A DNA stretch of 18,325 nt, taken from the NCBI GenBank assembly GCA_037189665.1, contig JBBCIV010000197.1:1-18325 (forward strand), in the 5' to 3' direction. Positions 7,244 to 14,044 of this stretch are shown piece by piece (the stretch's first letter is position 1; each line of letters begins with the position of its first letter). The position numbers were made by a program, and so were the translations under genes. The notes under the pieces were generated by a model, which saw only the letters and a list, made by a program, of their open reading frames with translations, did no database searches and had not been told where the DNA came from. The DNA comes from BPJO01 sp037189665. GTDB lineage: Bacteria > Planctomycetota > Phycisphaerae > Tepidisphaerales > Tepidisphaeraceae.

Positions 7244-7834
7244 ATGATCGCGAAAATAAGAATTGCCACCATGAATGATATCCCTGACTGTGTGGCTATG
7301 GAGAAGCTGCTCAGCGAAAGCCAACCGACGGCCGCCACCGAAGGATTCTTGCTGTCAGGCGGATCGACACCCGAGGGCTACCAAGCCGCGATCGCCGAAG
7401 GTTCTGTGTGCGTAGCGGAAGCACAAGGCCATTTTGTCGGCTTCTGCATGCTTCTGGCACCGCAGAACCAACACTTGCAAACAGTATTAGCAAAACGCCA
7501 TCGTTTTCAGCTTGATGGAGTTACGGATATTTTTGACGGCCGGCAGCTCGCTTGGATAGCGAAGGTGGCTGTATCACCTGCTTATCGACGTTGCGGGATC
7601 GGCACATCATTCTATCGATGGCAGTTTGCTCATTTTTCATCGACACATTTTGCCACCACTACCGTCGCAGCGCCGTTATTCAATGAAGTCTCACATCGTT
7701 TCCATGCGGCAATGAAATTTCTGCCGATCGGAACGGTATACCTCGGCGACCGAGGAACGCTAAAGGAAGTACGCTGCACACTCTGGTACAAGCCGCCGCA
7801 AGCTTCAGTTGGCTTGAACGATGAATGCATATAG
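7244..7834 (+). CDS. GNAT family N-acetyltransferase linked to the 705-residue protein
   Basis: A 196-residue GNAT-fold protein. Beta-1/alpha-1 are seen in KIRIATMNDIPDCVAMEKLL. The acetyl-CoA motif A is VAVSPAYRRCGIGTSFY (R115-R-C-G-I-G120), matching Q/R-x-x-G-x-G/A, and a preceding beta-4 LAWIAKVAV fits. Residues 80-100 form a longer than usual insertion (HRFQLDGVTDIFDG), possibly shaping the substrate site. It probably acetylates an amine of a small molecule or protein; the substrate is unknown. The start at 7244 is chosen because it keeps the first beta strand intact; the ATG at 7271 would cut it. There is no Shine-Dalgarno. The 17-base gap and shared low GC with the upstream gene suggest one transcript and joint acquisition. 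Confidence 0.82.
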   Translation: MIAKIRIATMNDIPDCVAMEKLLSESQPTAATEGFLLSGGSTPEGYQAAIAEGSVCVAEAQGHFVGFCMLLAPQNQHLQTVLAKRHRFQLDGVTDIFDGRQLAWIAKVAVSPAYRRCGIGTSFYRWQFAHFSSTHFATTTVAAPLFNEVSHRFHAAMKFLPIGTVYLGDRGTLKEVRCTLWYKPPQASVGLNDECI

Positions 7835-7878
7835 GCTCGATATCGATTCACCGAATGACGGGACAACTTCGGCGCATG

Positions 7879-7897
7879 AGATAAGGTACTTTTATCT
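7879..7897 (+). terminator. Weak hairpin downstream of the GNAT gene
   Basis: AGATAA (7879-7884) and TTATCT (7892-7897) form a 6-bp stem with a 7-base loop, followed by ATTAATG rather than a clean T-run. A 10-bp palindrome, TCGATATCGA, lies about 40 bases before it. It is the only candidate terminator after the 5109-7834 block and lies between convergent genes. Confidence 0.3.
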
Positions 7898-7927
7898 ATT
7901 AATGACCTGTGCCCGTGCATGCGCTTC

Positions 7928-8503
7928 TCACCCCGCCGCGGGCTGGGTGGAGGGCGTCGCGGGGGCGGCAGGGGTGAGGCCCCATGCCGCCGGGGTCCAC
8001 AGCGGGGCCGACAGGCGCAGGCCGCGGCAGACGATGTTCACATGCTCCCTGATCTTCTTCAGGTTTTCCGGCGTGTTCTCGACGTGATGCGCGAACCACA
8101 GTTCGCTGCTGGTCTTGTAGTCGACGATCATGAAGAACGGCGGGTTCACCTTCGTGTTGCTCACGAGCACGTCCGCCAGCGGCTTGGCGGGAAGCTGGTC
8201 GACCGCCGGCAGCGTCAGCAGCTTGGCGAAAATGAAGACGCGCTTCGCGTCTGGCGCGGGACGCACTGAAAAGTCGAACTTCCAGCCGTCGCTCTCGGTG
8301 AAGGCGATCAGAAGCGTATCTTCGGCGTGACGCTTCGGATCAAAACCGGCGTTCTTCAGCGCCTCCTCGGCCGCATCGCGCGTCGCCAGCACTTCGGCGG
8401 CCGGCGTCGTCTGCGACCAGGCGAGGGGGCTGATCGTCAACACGATCGTCGCAACGGCAACCGCGAAAACAACGCCGCTTCGGACGAATCCGTACGCGTT
8501 CAT
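7928..8503 (-). CDS. Secreted hypothetical protein, possible YbjN-like fold
   Basis: 191 residues. A signal peptide or anchor at about residues 5-30 (hydrophobic GVVFAVAVATIVLTISPLAWS, ending in a plausible cleavage site) suggests export. The remainder has alternating helix and strand segments: AEEALKNAGFDPKRH, TLLIAFTESDGWKFDFSV, KRVFIFAKLLTLP, PPFFMIVDYK, ELWFAHHVENTPENLKKI. The order of a helix, a three- to four-stranded sheet and further helices, with a short-chain regulatory feel, is reminiscent of YbjN/type III chaperone-like proteins, but this is a guess. The C-terminus is a Pro/Ala/Thr-rich tail. The start is supported by AGGAG (8510-8514 on the other strand), 6 bases upstream. It stands alone, with no clear partner. 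Confidence 0.7.
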   Translation of the reverse strand: MNAYGFVRSGVVFAVAVATIVLTISPLAWSQTTPAAEVLATRDAAEEALKNAGFDPKRHAEDTLLIAFTESDGWKFDFSVRPAPDAKRVFIFAKLLTLPAVDQLPAKPLADVLVSNTKVNPPFFMIVDYKTSSELWFAHHVENTPENLKKIREHVNIVCRGLRLSAPLWTPAAWGLTPAAPATPSTQPAAG

Positions 8504-8528
8504 AACCTTCTCCTGTGATGGGCTTGCA

Positions 8529-8579
8529 GCTACAGCGACGCGCTTTTTGTCGCAGCTGCGACGCAGGCGTCGCGGCTAC
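8529..8579. repeat. Interspersed GC-rich hairpin repeat
   Basis: The stretch contains a perfect 14-bp palindrome, GTCGCAGCTGCGAC (8549-8562), and an overlapping hairpin GCGACGC-AG-GCGTCGC (8558-8573). GCGACGC also occurs at 8535-8541. The outer ends read GCTAC and GGCTAC. This looks like a REP-like intergenic element of the kind common in planctomycete spacers (recalled, not verified). It lies in the gap between two genes on the minus strand, so it may also act in mRNA processing. Confidence 0.45.
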
Positions 8580-8717
8580 AACATTCGGTTCGTTGCTCTA
8601 AGGGAGGAGATCTGAAGTAACGCCCTCCCCGACCACTCGCATGCTAACCACGCCCAGGCGACGCCACAACGATTTTCCGGCAACCGTCACACCACATCCG
8701 GCAGGAAACGGGCCGCT

Positions 8718-9545
8718 TCAGAAACCGAGTAGTGGGTTGGCCAATTTGCCCGAACCGAACGCCACGTCGCGCAGCTGCGCCAGCGTCCGACGGACCGCGG
8801 CGAGCTGGCAGGAGACCTCGGCGTACTCGTTCTTCGCGGAATGGTGTTCCACGCCGAACGCGCCGTGATAGCCGGCGTCGAGCAGAATTTGGATCGCCGA
8901 GGCCAGCCGCGTTTCGGTGGTCTTCTGATCGATATGCGTGTGCATGGCGTAGGGCGCAAGCGCCCGGTCGAACTCGTCGGGCGTCATCTCGTTGGGCTTG
9001 CCCATGTGCAGCAGCACGCCGTACGCCGGCGAATCGACGGCCTTGGCAAGCCGTACCTGGTTGTCGGAATAGTTGTCCGCGCCCCAGTGCGTCTCCGGGC
9101 CGATGCGATAGCCGCGATCGTGCGCGCGCTTCGCCCACCTGCGAAACTGGGCCGCGATGGCGTCGAACTGCTCGGCCGTCCAATGGCGGTCGCGCCCGCC
9201 GGTATCGATGCGGATCGTGCGGGCGCCCAGTTGCTCGGCGGCGGCGATGTGCTGCTCGGCAAGCTCGAGGTGCTTCGCGCGCGTCGCGGGATCGTCTTCC
9301 CATACGTGACAGCCGTCGGCGTGGTAGTTCACGAGCGTGAGCCCGCGCTCGCGGATCGCCACCGCCACCCGATCGACGAACGCCGGCTGCAGGTATGCCG
9401 CCGGGTCCGAGCCGAGCAGCCCGCACCAGAGGTCGGCAGTGTCGAGGTGGTAACGATATCGGCACGACTCGAGATAGCCGAACACGTTCATCGCGCCGGA
9501 CTGAACGAGGCCGTGAAACGAATAACCTGCAATGGAAATGCTCAT
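8718..9545 (-). CDS. Sugar phosphate isomerase/epimerase-like TIM-barrel protein (1)
   Basis: 275 residues, the usual length for xylose-isomerase-like TIM barrels. Candidate metal ligands and acid/base residues sit at the ends of strands: E151 (GPETHWG), D171/H180 (VDSPAYGVLLHMG), H204 (MHTHIDQK) and E233 (GVEHH). A strand LVNYHADGCH and a strand RTIRIDTGGRD fit beta-3/beta-4. The family interconverts sugars or sugar derivatives (isomerase, epimerase, dehydratase); the substrate cannot be read from sequence. The start is M at 9545, with GGAGG 6 bases upstream in AGGATCGGAGGCTTCATG; a start at 9569 adds eight residues and lies outside the conserved part. It is divergent from a second member of the same superfamily at 9664, so the two may serve one catabolic route under shared control. 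Confidence 0.83.
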   Translation of the reverse strand: MSISIAGYSFHGLVQSGAMNVFGYLESCRYRYHLDTADLWCGLLGSDPAAYLQPAFVDRVAVAIRERGLTLVNYHADGCHVWEDDPATRAKHLELAEQHIAAAEQLGARTIRIDTGGRDRHWTAEQFDAIAAQFRRWAKRAHDRGYRIGPETHWGADNYSDNQVRLAKAVDSPAYGVLLHMGKPNEMTPDEFDRALAPYAMHTHIDQKTTETRLASAIQILLDAGYHGAFGVEHHSAKNEYAEVSCQLAAVRRTLAQLRDVAFGSGKLANPLLGF

Positions 9546-9592
9546 GAAGCCTCCGATCCTACCTCGCAAACCGCGCGCGAGAGGGGAATTAC

Positions 9593-9618
9593 CATATCAG
9601 TTTCCGAAAACTGATATG
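9593..9618. promoter_or_regulatory. Operator-like palindrome between the two divergent epimerase genes
   Basis: CATATCAGTTT (9593-9603) and AAACTGATATG (9608-9618) are perfect 11-bp inverted arms with a CCGA centre. It sits between divergent starts at 9545 and 9664. TATGAT (9615-9620) overlaps its right edge and could be a -10 element, so a bound repressor could block transcription. Size and symmetry suit a dimeric helix-turn-helix regulator (LacI, GntR or similar); no such regulator gene lies in the window. Confidence 0.6.
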
Positions 9619-9645
9619 ATAATGATTTGACACCCTCGCGCCTGC

Positions 9646-9661
9646 CGTGAAACACTTCACG
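9646..9661. promoter_or_regulatory. 16-bp inverted repeat at the epimerase (2) start
   Basis: CGTGAA (9646-9651) and TTCACG (9656-9661) form an inverted repeat with an ACAC centre. It ends two bases before the ATG at 9664, exactly where a Shine-Dalgarno would be; none is present. It could be an operator half-site or an RNA hairpin hiding the start codon. Confidence 0.35.
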
Positions 9662-9663
9662 CC

Positions 9664-10461
9664 ATGCCGACCATCAGCTTCATCACCGCGAACTACGTCG
9701 CGCGGGCCAGGCAGTACGACGGAAACGAGGACTGGGGCTATCACGACCGCGCGACGCGCAACAGCATGTCGCTGGCGTCGTGGAACGACGTGCTGATCGA
9801 CATCAAGAACGCCGGCTTCCTCGCCGCCGACCTGTGGATGGCGCATTGCGATCCGTCGACGCACACCACGCAGTATCGCGATGCGCTGGTCGCGACGTGC
9901 GCCGAGAACAACCTGCGGCTCGCCAGCTACGCCGGCGGACTGTTCGCGAACGAGCCGCGCGACGCGGATCGCGCCGTCGCGTGGGTGCGGTCGCTCGGCA
10001 TCGACACCTTCGCCGGCGGGCTGTGGGGCAAGCTGGCGGACGCGAACTTCGCGCCGGCGATGAACGACCTGTTCGCGCAACATGGCGTGCGGTGGGCCTA
10101 CGAGAATCACCCCGAGAAATCCGTCGAGGAGATCCTCCGCAAGATCGACGGCGGCAAGCGCCGAAACATCGGCGTGGCGCTGGATACCGGCTGGTGCGGC
10201 ACGCAAGGCATGGACGCGCTGGACGCCGTCAAGCGGCTTCGCGAACACCTGTTCCTGCTCCACCTGAAGGACGTCAAAGCCCCCGGCCGACACGACACCT
10301 GCACGCTCGGCGACGGCGTGGTGGGCATCGAGCCGATCGTCCGTTACCTGAAGGAAACGGGCTTCGACGGCACGATCTGCATCGAACACGAACCCTACGA
10401 TCATGACCCGACGGAAGACGTGATCGAATCGCTGAAACGCGTGGAAGCATGGCTGGCGTAG
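9664..10461 (+). CDS. Sugar phosphate isomerase/epimerase-like TIM-barrel protein (2)
   Basis: 265 residues of the xylose-isomerase-like TIM-barrel superfamily. Metal and catalytic positions are clear: E147 and H149 (AYENHPEK), D174 (ALDTGW), H200 (LLHLKDVK), and E241/E243 (CIEHEP). The set matches the Glu-Asp-His-Glu divalent-metal site of tagatose/psicose 3-epimerase and IolE/IolI-like enzymes. The first strand, ISFITANYVAR, starts right after the Met, so the ATG at 9664 is well placed although there is no Shine-Dalgarno. It is distinct from the family member across the palindrome; the two differ in length and motif wording, so they are not a recent duplication. Exact substrate unknown; a role in catabolism of a sugar or polyol is inferred. 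It ends 190 bases before the convergent galactokinase. Confidence 0.85.
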   Translation: MPTISFITANYVARARQYDGNEDWGYHDRATRNSMSLASWNDVLIDIKNAGFLAADLWMAHCDPSTHTTQYRDALVATCAENNLRLASYAGGLFANEPRDADRAVAWVRSLGIDTFAGGLWGKLADANFAPAMNDLFAQHGVRWAYENHPEKSVEEILRKIDGGKRRNIGVALDTGWCGTQGMDALDAVKRLREHLFLLHLKDVKAPGRHDTCTLGDGVVGIEPIVRYLKETGFDGTICIEHEPYDHDPTEDVIESLKRVEAWLA

Positions 10462-10509
10462 GGCGCGCCGGAACGCGCGAGTGCGCACATCGCGCGTGTG
10501 TCGTATGCT

Positions 10510-10593
10510 CCTCCCCCTCCGTGGGAAAGCCGGGTGGGGGCCGGCGCGCGTTGTAAAACATGCCCCCCTCCTGACCTCCCCCGGCGGGGGAGG
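10510..10593. repeat. Inverted pair of GC-rich interspersed elements between convergent genes
   Basis: A 32-base unit at 10510-10541 (CCTCCCCCTCC...GGGTGGGGGC) matches the reverse complement of 10562-10593 at 24 of 32 positions by my count. A 20-base spacer (10542-10561) separates them. The right copy also contains a perfect hairpin, CCTCCCCC-GGC-GGGGGAGG (10575-10593). Placed tail-to-tail between genes ending at 10461 (+) and 10651 (-), it is a candidate bidirectional terminator or mRNA stabiliser and resembles dispersed repeats of planctomycetes. Confidence 0.55.
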
Positions 10594-10650
10594 AACCGGC
10601 AATCCGTGAGACATGCTCTTTCTGACCCGGAGGCCAACCGAGGACGTGGA

Positions 10651-11814
10651 TTACTCCACGACGCTCGCGCCGTCGGTCGCGTTGGTGGCGAAGACGACGG
10701 GGTCGATCTTGAATCGAGACTGGTAGGCCTGTCGGATCTCGTCCATGAACGCCTCGGCGAACCGCGGCTGGACCGCGGTCACCGTGCAGCCGCCGAAGCC
10801 GCCGCCGGTCATGCGCGAGCCGTAGACGCCCTTCATCTTCGTGGCCTGTTCGACGAGGTAGTCGAGTTCGGGCACGCTCACCTCGTAGTCGTCGCGGAGC
10901 GAGTTGTGGCTGGCGATCATGAGCTGGCCGGCCTGTTCGTACTGCTGCGATTTCAGGTGCTCGGCGAACTTCAGGCAGCGGTCGTTCTCGCCCACCACGT
11001 GCCGGGCACGGCGGAAGACGACGTCGCTCAGCCCGGTGCGGGCGGCGTTCACCTGGTCGAGCGTCACGTCGCGAAGCGCCTTGACCGCGGGATTGGCCTT
11101 CTGGAAGAACGCGACCGCCTCCTCGCACTGGTGGCGTCGCTCGGCGTACTCGCCGCCGGACAGCTCGTGCTTCACCATGGAGTTGACGATGATGATGGTG
11201 AGGTCGTTCGGATCGATCGGGACGAACTGCTTGGAGTTGTCGCGGCAGTCGAGCAGCATCGCATGGCCGGCCTTGCCGGAGGTGACGATGGTCTGGTCCA
11301 TGATGCCGCAGGGCACGTCGGCGTACTCGTGCTCGGCTTTCTGGGTGAGCAGCGCGATCGACGGCTCGTCCATATCTTCGCCCGCCAGCGTGAGCATCGC
11401 GCGCGTCGTGCCCACCTCCATCGCCGCCGAGCTGCTGAGCCCGCCGCCCATGGGCAGGGTGTTGACGATCAGGCAGTCCATGCCCACCAGCGGCACGCCC
11501 TTGTTGAGCAGTAGCGCGATCGGCCCGCGGACGTAGTTGCCCCACTTCGGCTCGCCTTTGGTGATGGCGCCCGACAGCGATATTTCCACCGCCGATCCCG
11601 GGAAGAGCGAGGATTTCACGACCACCTTGCCATCGGCGCGGGCGCGGCAGACGAAGAACACCTGCGGCTCGATCGCCATGGGAAAGACGAAGCCGTCGTT
11701 GTAGTCGGTGTGCTCGCCGATCAGGTTCACCCGGCCGGGCGCGCGGATGACGTGGGCGCGGCCGTTCGAGCCATACTGACGGGCAAACTCGGCTTTCAAC
11801 TGGGCGGTATTCAT
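10651..11814 (-). CDS. galK: Galactokinase
   Basis: 387 residues, the normal length. It phosphorylates galactose at C1 with ATP, the first committed step of the Leloir pathway, in the cytoplasm. All three GHMP kinase motifs are present. The galactokinase signature GRVNLIGEHTDYNDG spans 27-41, with R28 equivalent to the catalytic Arg. The ATP loop is LPMGGGLSSSAAM (120-132), and the C-terminal motif is GSRMTGGGFGGCTV at about 335. The catalytic Asp is D173 in CGIMDQ. The start is M at 11814 (MNTAQLKAEF); an upstream TTG or other start at 11853 would add 13 residues outside the fold. No Shine-Dalgarno is visible. It is divergent from tmk and convergent with the epimerase gene. galE and galT are not in the window, so the pathway genes are not clustered here. 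Confidence 0.93.
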   Translation of the reverse strand: MNTAQLKAEFARQYGSNGRAHVIRAPGRVNLIGEHTDYNDGFVFPMAIEPQVFFVCRARADGKVVVKSSLFPGSAVEISLSGAITKGEPKWGNYVRGPIALLLNKGVPLVGMDCLIVNTLPMGGGLSSSAAMEVGTTRAMLTLAGEDMDEPSIALLTQKAEHEYADVPCGIMDQTIVTSGKAGHAMLLDCRDNSKQFVPIDPNDLTIIIVNSMVKHELSGGEYAERRHQCEEAVAFFQKANPAVKALRDVTLDQVNAARTGLSDVVFRRARHVVGENDRCLKFAEHLKSQQYEQAGQLMIASHNSLRDDYEVSVPELDYLVEQATKMKGVYGSRMTGGGFGGCTVTAVQPRFAEAFMDEIRQAYQSRFKIDPVVFATNATDGASVVE

Positions 11815-11913
11815 AGAGCGGGAAAGTCTAGAATAAACGCCGGCGACCGGCAATCGATGCCGGCGCTCCCCTCCGCTCCCCCGCCTGCGGCATTGCTGCT
11901 ATATTCGCCGGCG

Positions 11914-12522
11914 ATGACCCCACGTTTCATCGTTTTCGACGGCAACGAAGGCTGCGGCAAATCCACGCAGGCGAGGTTGCTCCAGCAGCACCTGGAAAGC
12001 CAGGGGATCGACTCCATCCTCGTGCGCGATCCCGGCACGACGCGCATCGGCGAGCTGATCCGCGGCATCCTGCTGAACCCCGACCATGACGAGATGGCGA
12101 TGCGCTGCGAAATGCTGCTCTACATGGCGGCGAGGGCGCAGATGATGAAGGAGGTCATCCAGCCGGCGCTCGATGCTGGGAAGTGGGTCATCAGCGACCG
12201 CTTCGTCAGCAGCACGCTTGCCTATCAGCTTGGCGGCGACGGGCTGACGGCGGACGAGATCAAGGCCGTCGCCGACATCGCGATCGGCGGGCGCTGGCCG
12301 GAGTTGACGCTGATCCTTGATATGCCCGTCGAGCGATCCATCGCGCGCGTACGGCGCGCCAAAGACCGCATCGAGCAACGCCCCATCGAGTACCACGCGA
12401 TGGTGCGCCAGAACTTCCTCCAGCAGGCGAAGGCCCACTCCCAGCGGTATCGCATCATCAACGCTGACCGTGAGCCGGAAACCGTTCGACAGGACGTGAT
12501 TCAGACCGTTCTAGGCGACTGA
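11914..12522 (+). CDS. tmk: Thymidylate kinase (dTMP kinase)
   Basis: 202 residues, normal for dTMP kinase, which makes dTDP from dTMP and ATP for DNA synthesis. The P-loop is GNEGCGKST (10-18). The dTMP-binding DRF motif is at 95-97 in SDRFVSSTLAYQ. The LID region is RVRRAKDRIEQR. The second signature normally reads REPGGTxxGE but here is R38-D-P-G-T-T-R-I-G-E47, with Asp replacing Glu and Thr replacing one Gly. This is a modest variation that keeps charge. The ATG at 11914 sits nine residues before the P-loop, as expected; upstream in-frame sequence (from 11710) overlaps the galK gene and is rejected. TATATT at 11900-11905 may be part of the promoter or leader. It is divergent from galK. 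An AT-rich tract follows the stop. Confidence 0.93.
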   Translation: MTPRFIVFDGNEGCGKSTQARLLQQHLESQGIDSILVRDPGTTRIGELIRGILLNPDHDEMAMRCEMLLYMAARAQMMKEVIQPALDAGKWVISDRFVSSTLAYQLGGDGLTADEIKAVADIAIGGRWPELTLILDMPVERSIARVRRAKDRIEQRPIEYHAMVRQNFLQQAKAHSQRYRIINADREPETVRQDVIQTVLGD

Positions 12523-12709
12523 TTTCAACGATCGTAAATATTTTTAAAATAAACACTTGATCTCAAACTGAAGGCTTCATTCTGAAACAGAAACAGTTTC
12601 AGCAACATTTTCTTTCATTTTTAGTCTGATGGGATTACATTGCTTCCCGCTATTCAGTTGGCCTATTCATTCCAGTGTTGTTCCGTCACGTTTTGCCTCG
12701 GAGGAAAAA
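12523..12709. promoter_or_regulatory. AT-rich leader of the sugar dehydrogenase with two inverted repeats
   Basis: The 187-base spacer is strikingly AT-rich for this genome (for example AAATATTTTTAAAATAAAC). It contains TGAAG-G-CTTCA (12569-12579) and CTGAAAC-7-GTTTCAG (12582-12602). TTGATC at 12557-12562 is a possible -35, but no convincing -10 follows. It ends with GGAGG at 12700-12704, 5 bases before the ATG, the strongest ribosome site in this part of the window. The two inverted repeats share the TGAA/TTCA core and may be adjoining operator sites. Confidence 0.45.
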
Positions 12710-13990
12710 ATGGAAGCTCGGACCTTTGGCCGGTCGTCCGGCGCGGTGTTGGGTGTGGCGGCGTTGGCGCTCGTCGGATCGGGAGCGTCGGGTGTACAGG
12801 CGATGTCGCTGGAAGTGGAGCGGATCGCGTCGGGGCTGAGCAACCCGCTCTTCGTCGGATCGCCGCAGGGAGACGATCGACTGTTCATCGTGGAAAAAGG
12901 CGGGGCGATCAAAATTCGCCAGACGGACGGATCGATCGCGCCGTTCTTAAACTTGTCATCATCGGTGGCGACGCAGGGCGAGCGCGGGCTGCTGGGCCTG
13001 ACGTTCGACCCCAACTACGCCACCAATGGCCGGTTCTACGTCAACTACATCGACAGCACGAGTTTCGACACGATCGTCGCCAGCTATACCGTCGCGGGCG
13101 ACCCGCTCACGAGCACGACGGTGGACCTCGCCAGCCGCAAGGGCGTGATCCGCATCGCCCAGCCGAGCGGAAGCGTGAACCACAAGTCGGGTTGGATGGG
13201 CTTCCGCCCGGGCGACAACGACAACCTCTACATCGCCGTCGGCGACGCCGAACACGGCCCGAACGCCCAGAATGACGCCCTTCTGCTCGGCAAGATGCTC
13301 CGCATCAACCCCGATGAAACCGGCGCTGACGCCGACAGCAACTACGCCATCCCCGCCGGCAACCCGTTCGTCGGCGACGATGGCAAGCGAGACGAGATCT
13401 GGGCGAGCGGGCTTCGGAATCCGTTCCGCAACAGCTTCGACCGCGCGACCGGCGATTTCTACATCGCCGACGTCGGCGCGAGCACGCGCGAAGAGCTGAA
13501 CCTCGAACTCGCCGGCGCAGGCGGCGGGCAGAACTACGGCTGGGACGTGCGCGAAGGCCGCGGCCAACAGGGCTGGCCGCCCGGAAGCGGAACCGTCGGC
13601 AGTTTCACCGAGCCCGTCTACGACTACGACCGCGCGCGAGGCGATCAGTCGATCACCGGCGGTTACGTCTACCGCGGCTCGATGGTGCCCGAGCTGTACG
13701 GAAAATACATCTTCGGCGATTTTCTGAGCGGCAGGCTGTTCGTCCTCGATCCCGACGATCTCAAAGCCCCCGGCGGCGTGCCGATCAACGAGGCCGAGCT
13801 CGTCACTCCCATCGCCGCGCCGGGACTGGATGTGAGGTGGATCTCCTCCTTCGGCGAGGGCGCCAACGGCGAACTCTACATCGTCGATTACCTGGGCGGC
13901 GAGGTGTTCGCGATCGTGCCCGAACCACACGTCCTGGGGCTGGCGGGGATCGCCGCGATGTTCCTGCGCCGCCGGCGGGCAAAAACCTGA
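12710..13990 (+). CDS. Secreted PQQ-type sugar dehydrogenase (GSDH family) with PEP-CTERM tail
   Basis: A 426-residue beta-propeller of the glucose/sorbosone dehydrogenase family, which oxidises aldose sugars with pyrroloquinoline quinone outside the cytoplasm. A signal peptide (about 1-30, hydrophobic AVLGVAALALVGSGASGVQA) starts it. Family blocks are GERGLLGLTFDPNY, VNHKSGWMGF with H158 in the catalytic-base position, LLLGKMLRINPD, WASGLRNPFRNSFD, a GGGQNYGWDVREG-like block, and GGYVYRG with ELYGKYIFGDFLSGRLF. The C-terminus (403-426) is a PEP-CTERM sorting signal: VPEP, then LGLAGIAAMFL, then RRRR. It is presumably cleaved by an exosortase, so the enzyme would be surface-sorted. The start at 12710 has an ideal GGAGG. 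Whether PQQ is really the cofactor is not provable here. Confidence in the family is high. Confidence 0.9.
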   Translation: MEARTFGRSSGAVLGVAALALVGSGASGVQAMSLEVERIASGLSNPLFVGSPQGDDRLFIVEKGGAIKIRQTDGSIAPFLNLSSSVATQGERGLLGLTFDPNYATNGRFYVNYIDSTSFDTIVASYTVAGDPLTSTTVDLASRKGVIRIAQPSGSVNHKSGWMGFRPGDNDNLYIAVGDAEHGPNAQNDALLLGKMLRINPDETGADADSNYAIPAGNPFVGDDGKRDEIWASGLRNPFRNSFDRATGDFYIADVGASTREELNLELAGAGGGQNYGWDVREGRGQQGWPPGSGTVGSFTEPVYDYDRARGDQSITGGYVYRGSMVPELYGKYIFGDFLSGRLFVLDPDDLKAPGGVPINEAELVTPIAAPGLDVRWISSFGEGANGELYIVDYLGGEVFAIVPEPHVLGLAGIAAMFLRRRRAKT

Positions 13991-14044
13991 TCCTGTGACC
14001 AGGCAATCCAACGGCAATCGCATGCCCGCCGTGGTAATATTGAA

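Noticed and set aside
5043..7910. Attachment-site direct repeats flanking the lower-GC block
   Set aside because: Similar short strings (GCATATGG and GCATATAGG) occur at the two sides, but are too short and inexact to call att sites.
9627..9655. TTGACA (9627-9632) as -35 for the epimerase (2) gene
   Set aside because: The -10 position reads GAAACA or similar and would leave almost no leader before the ATG at 9664.
9589..10614. 341-residue frame on the minus strand
   Set aside because: It runs antisense through the clear TIM-barrel gene at 9664-10461 and over the repeat pair, and has no recognisable protein features.
10498..11514. 338-residue plus-strand frame over galK
   Set aside because: It is antisense to galactokinase, which has all GHMP motifs; the frame starts inside the interspersed repeat.
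11710..11913. Upstream in-frame extension of tmk
   Set aside because: It overlaps the galK gene and adds no conserved sequence; the ATG at 11914 gives the standard distance to the P-loop.
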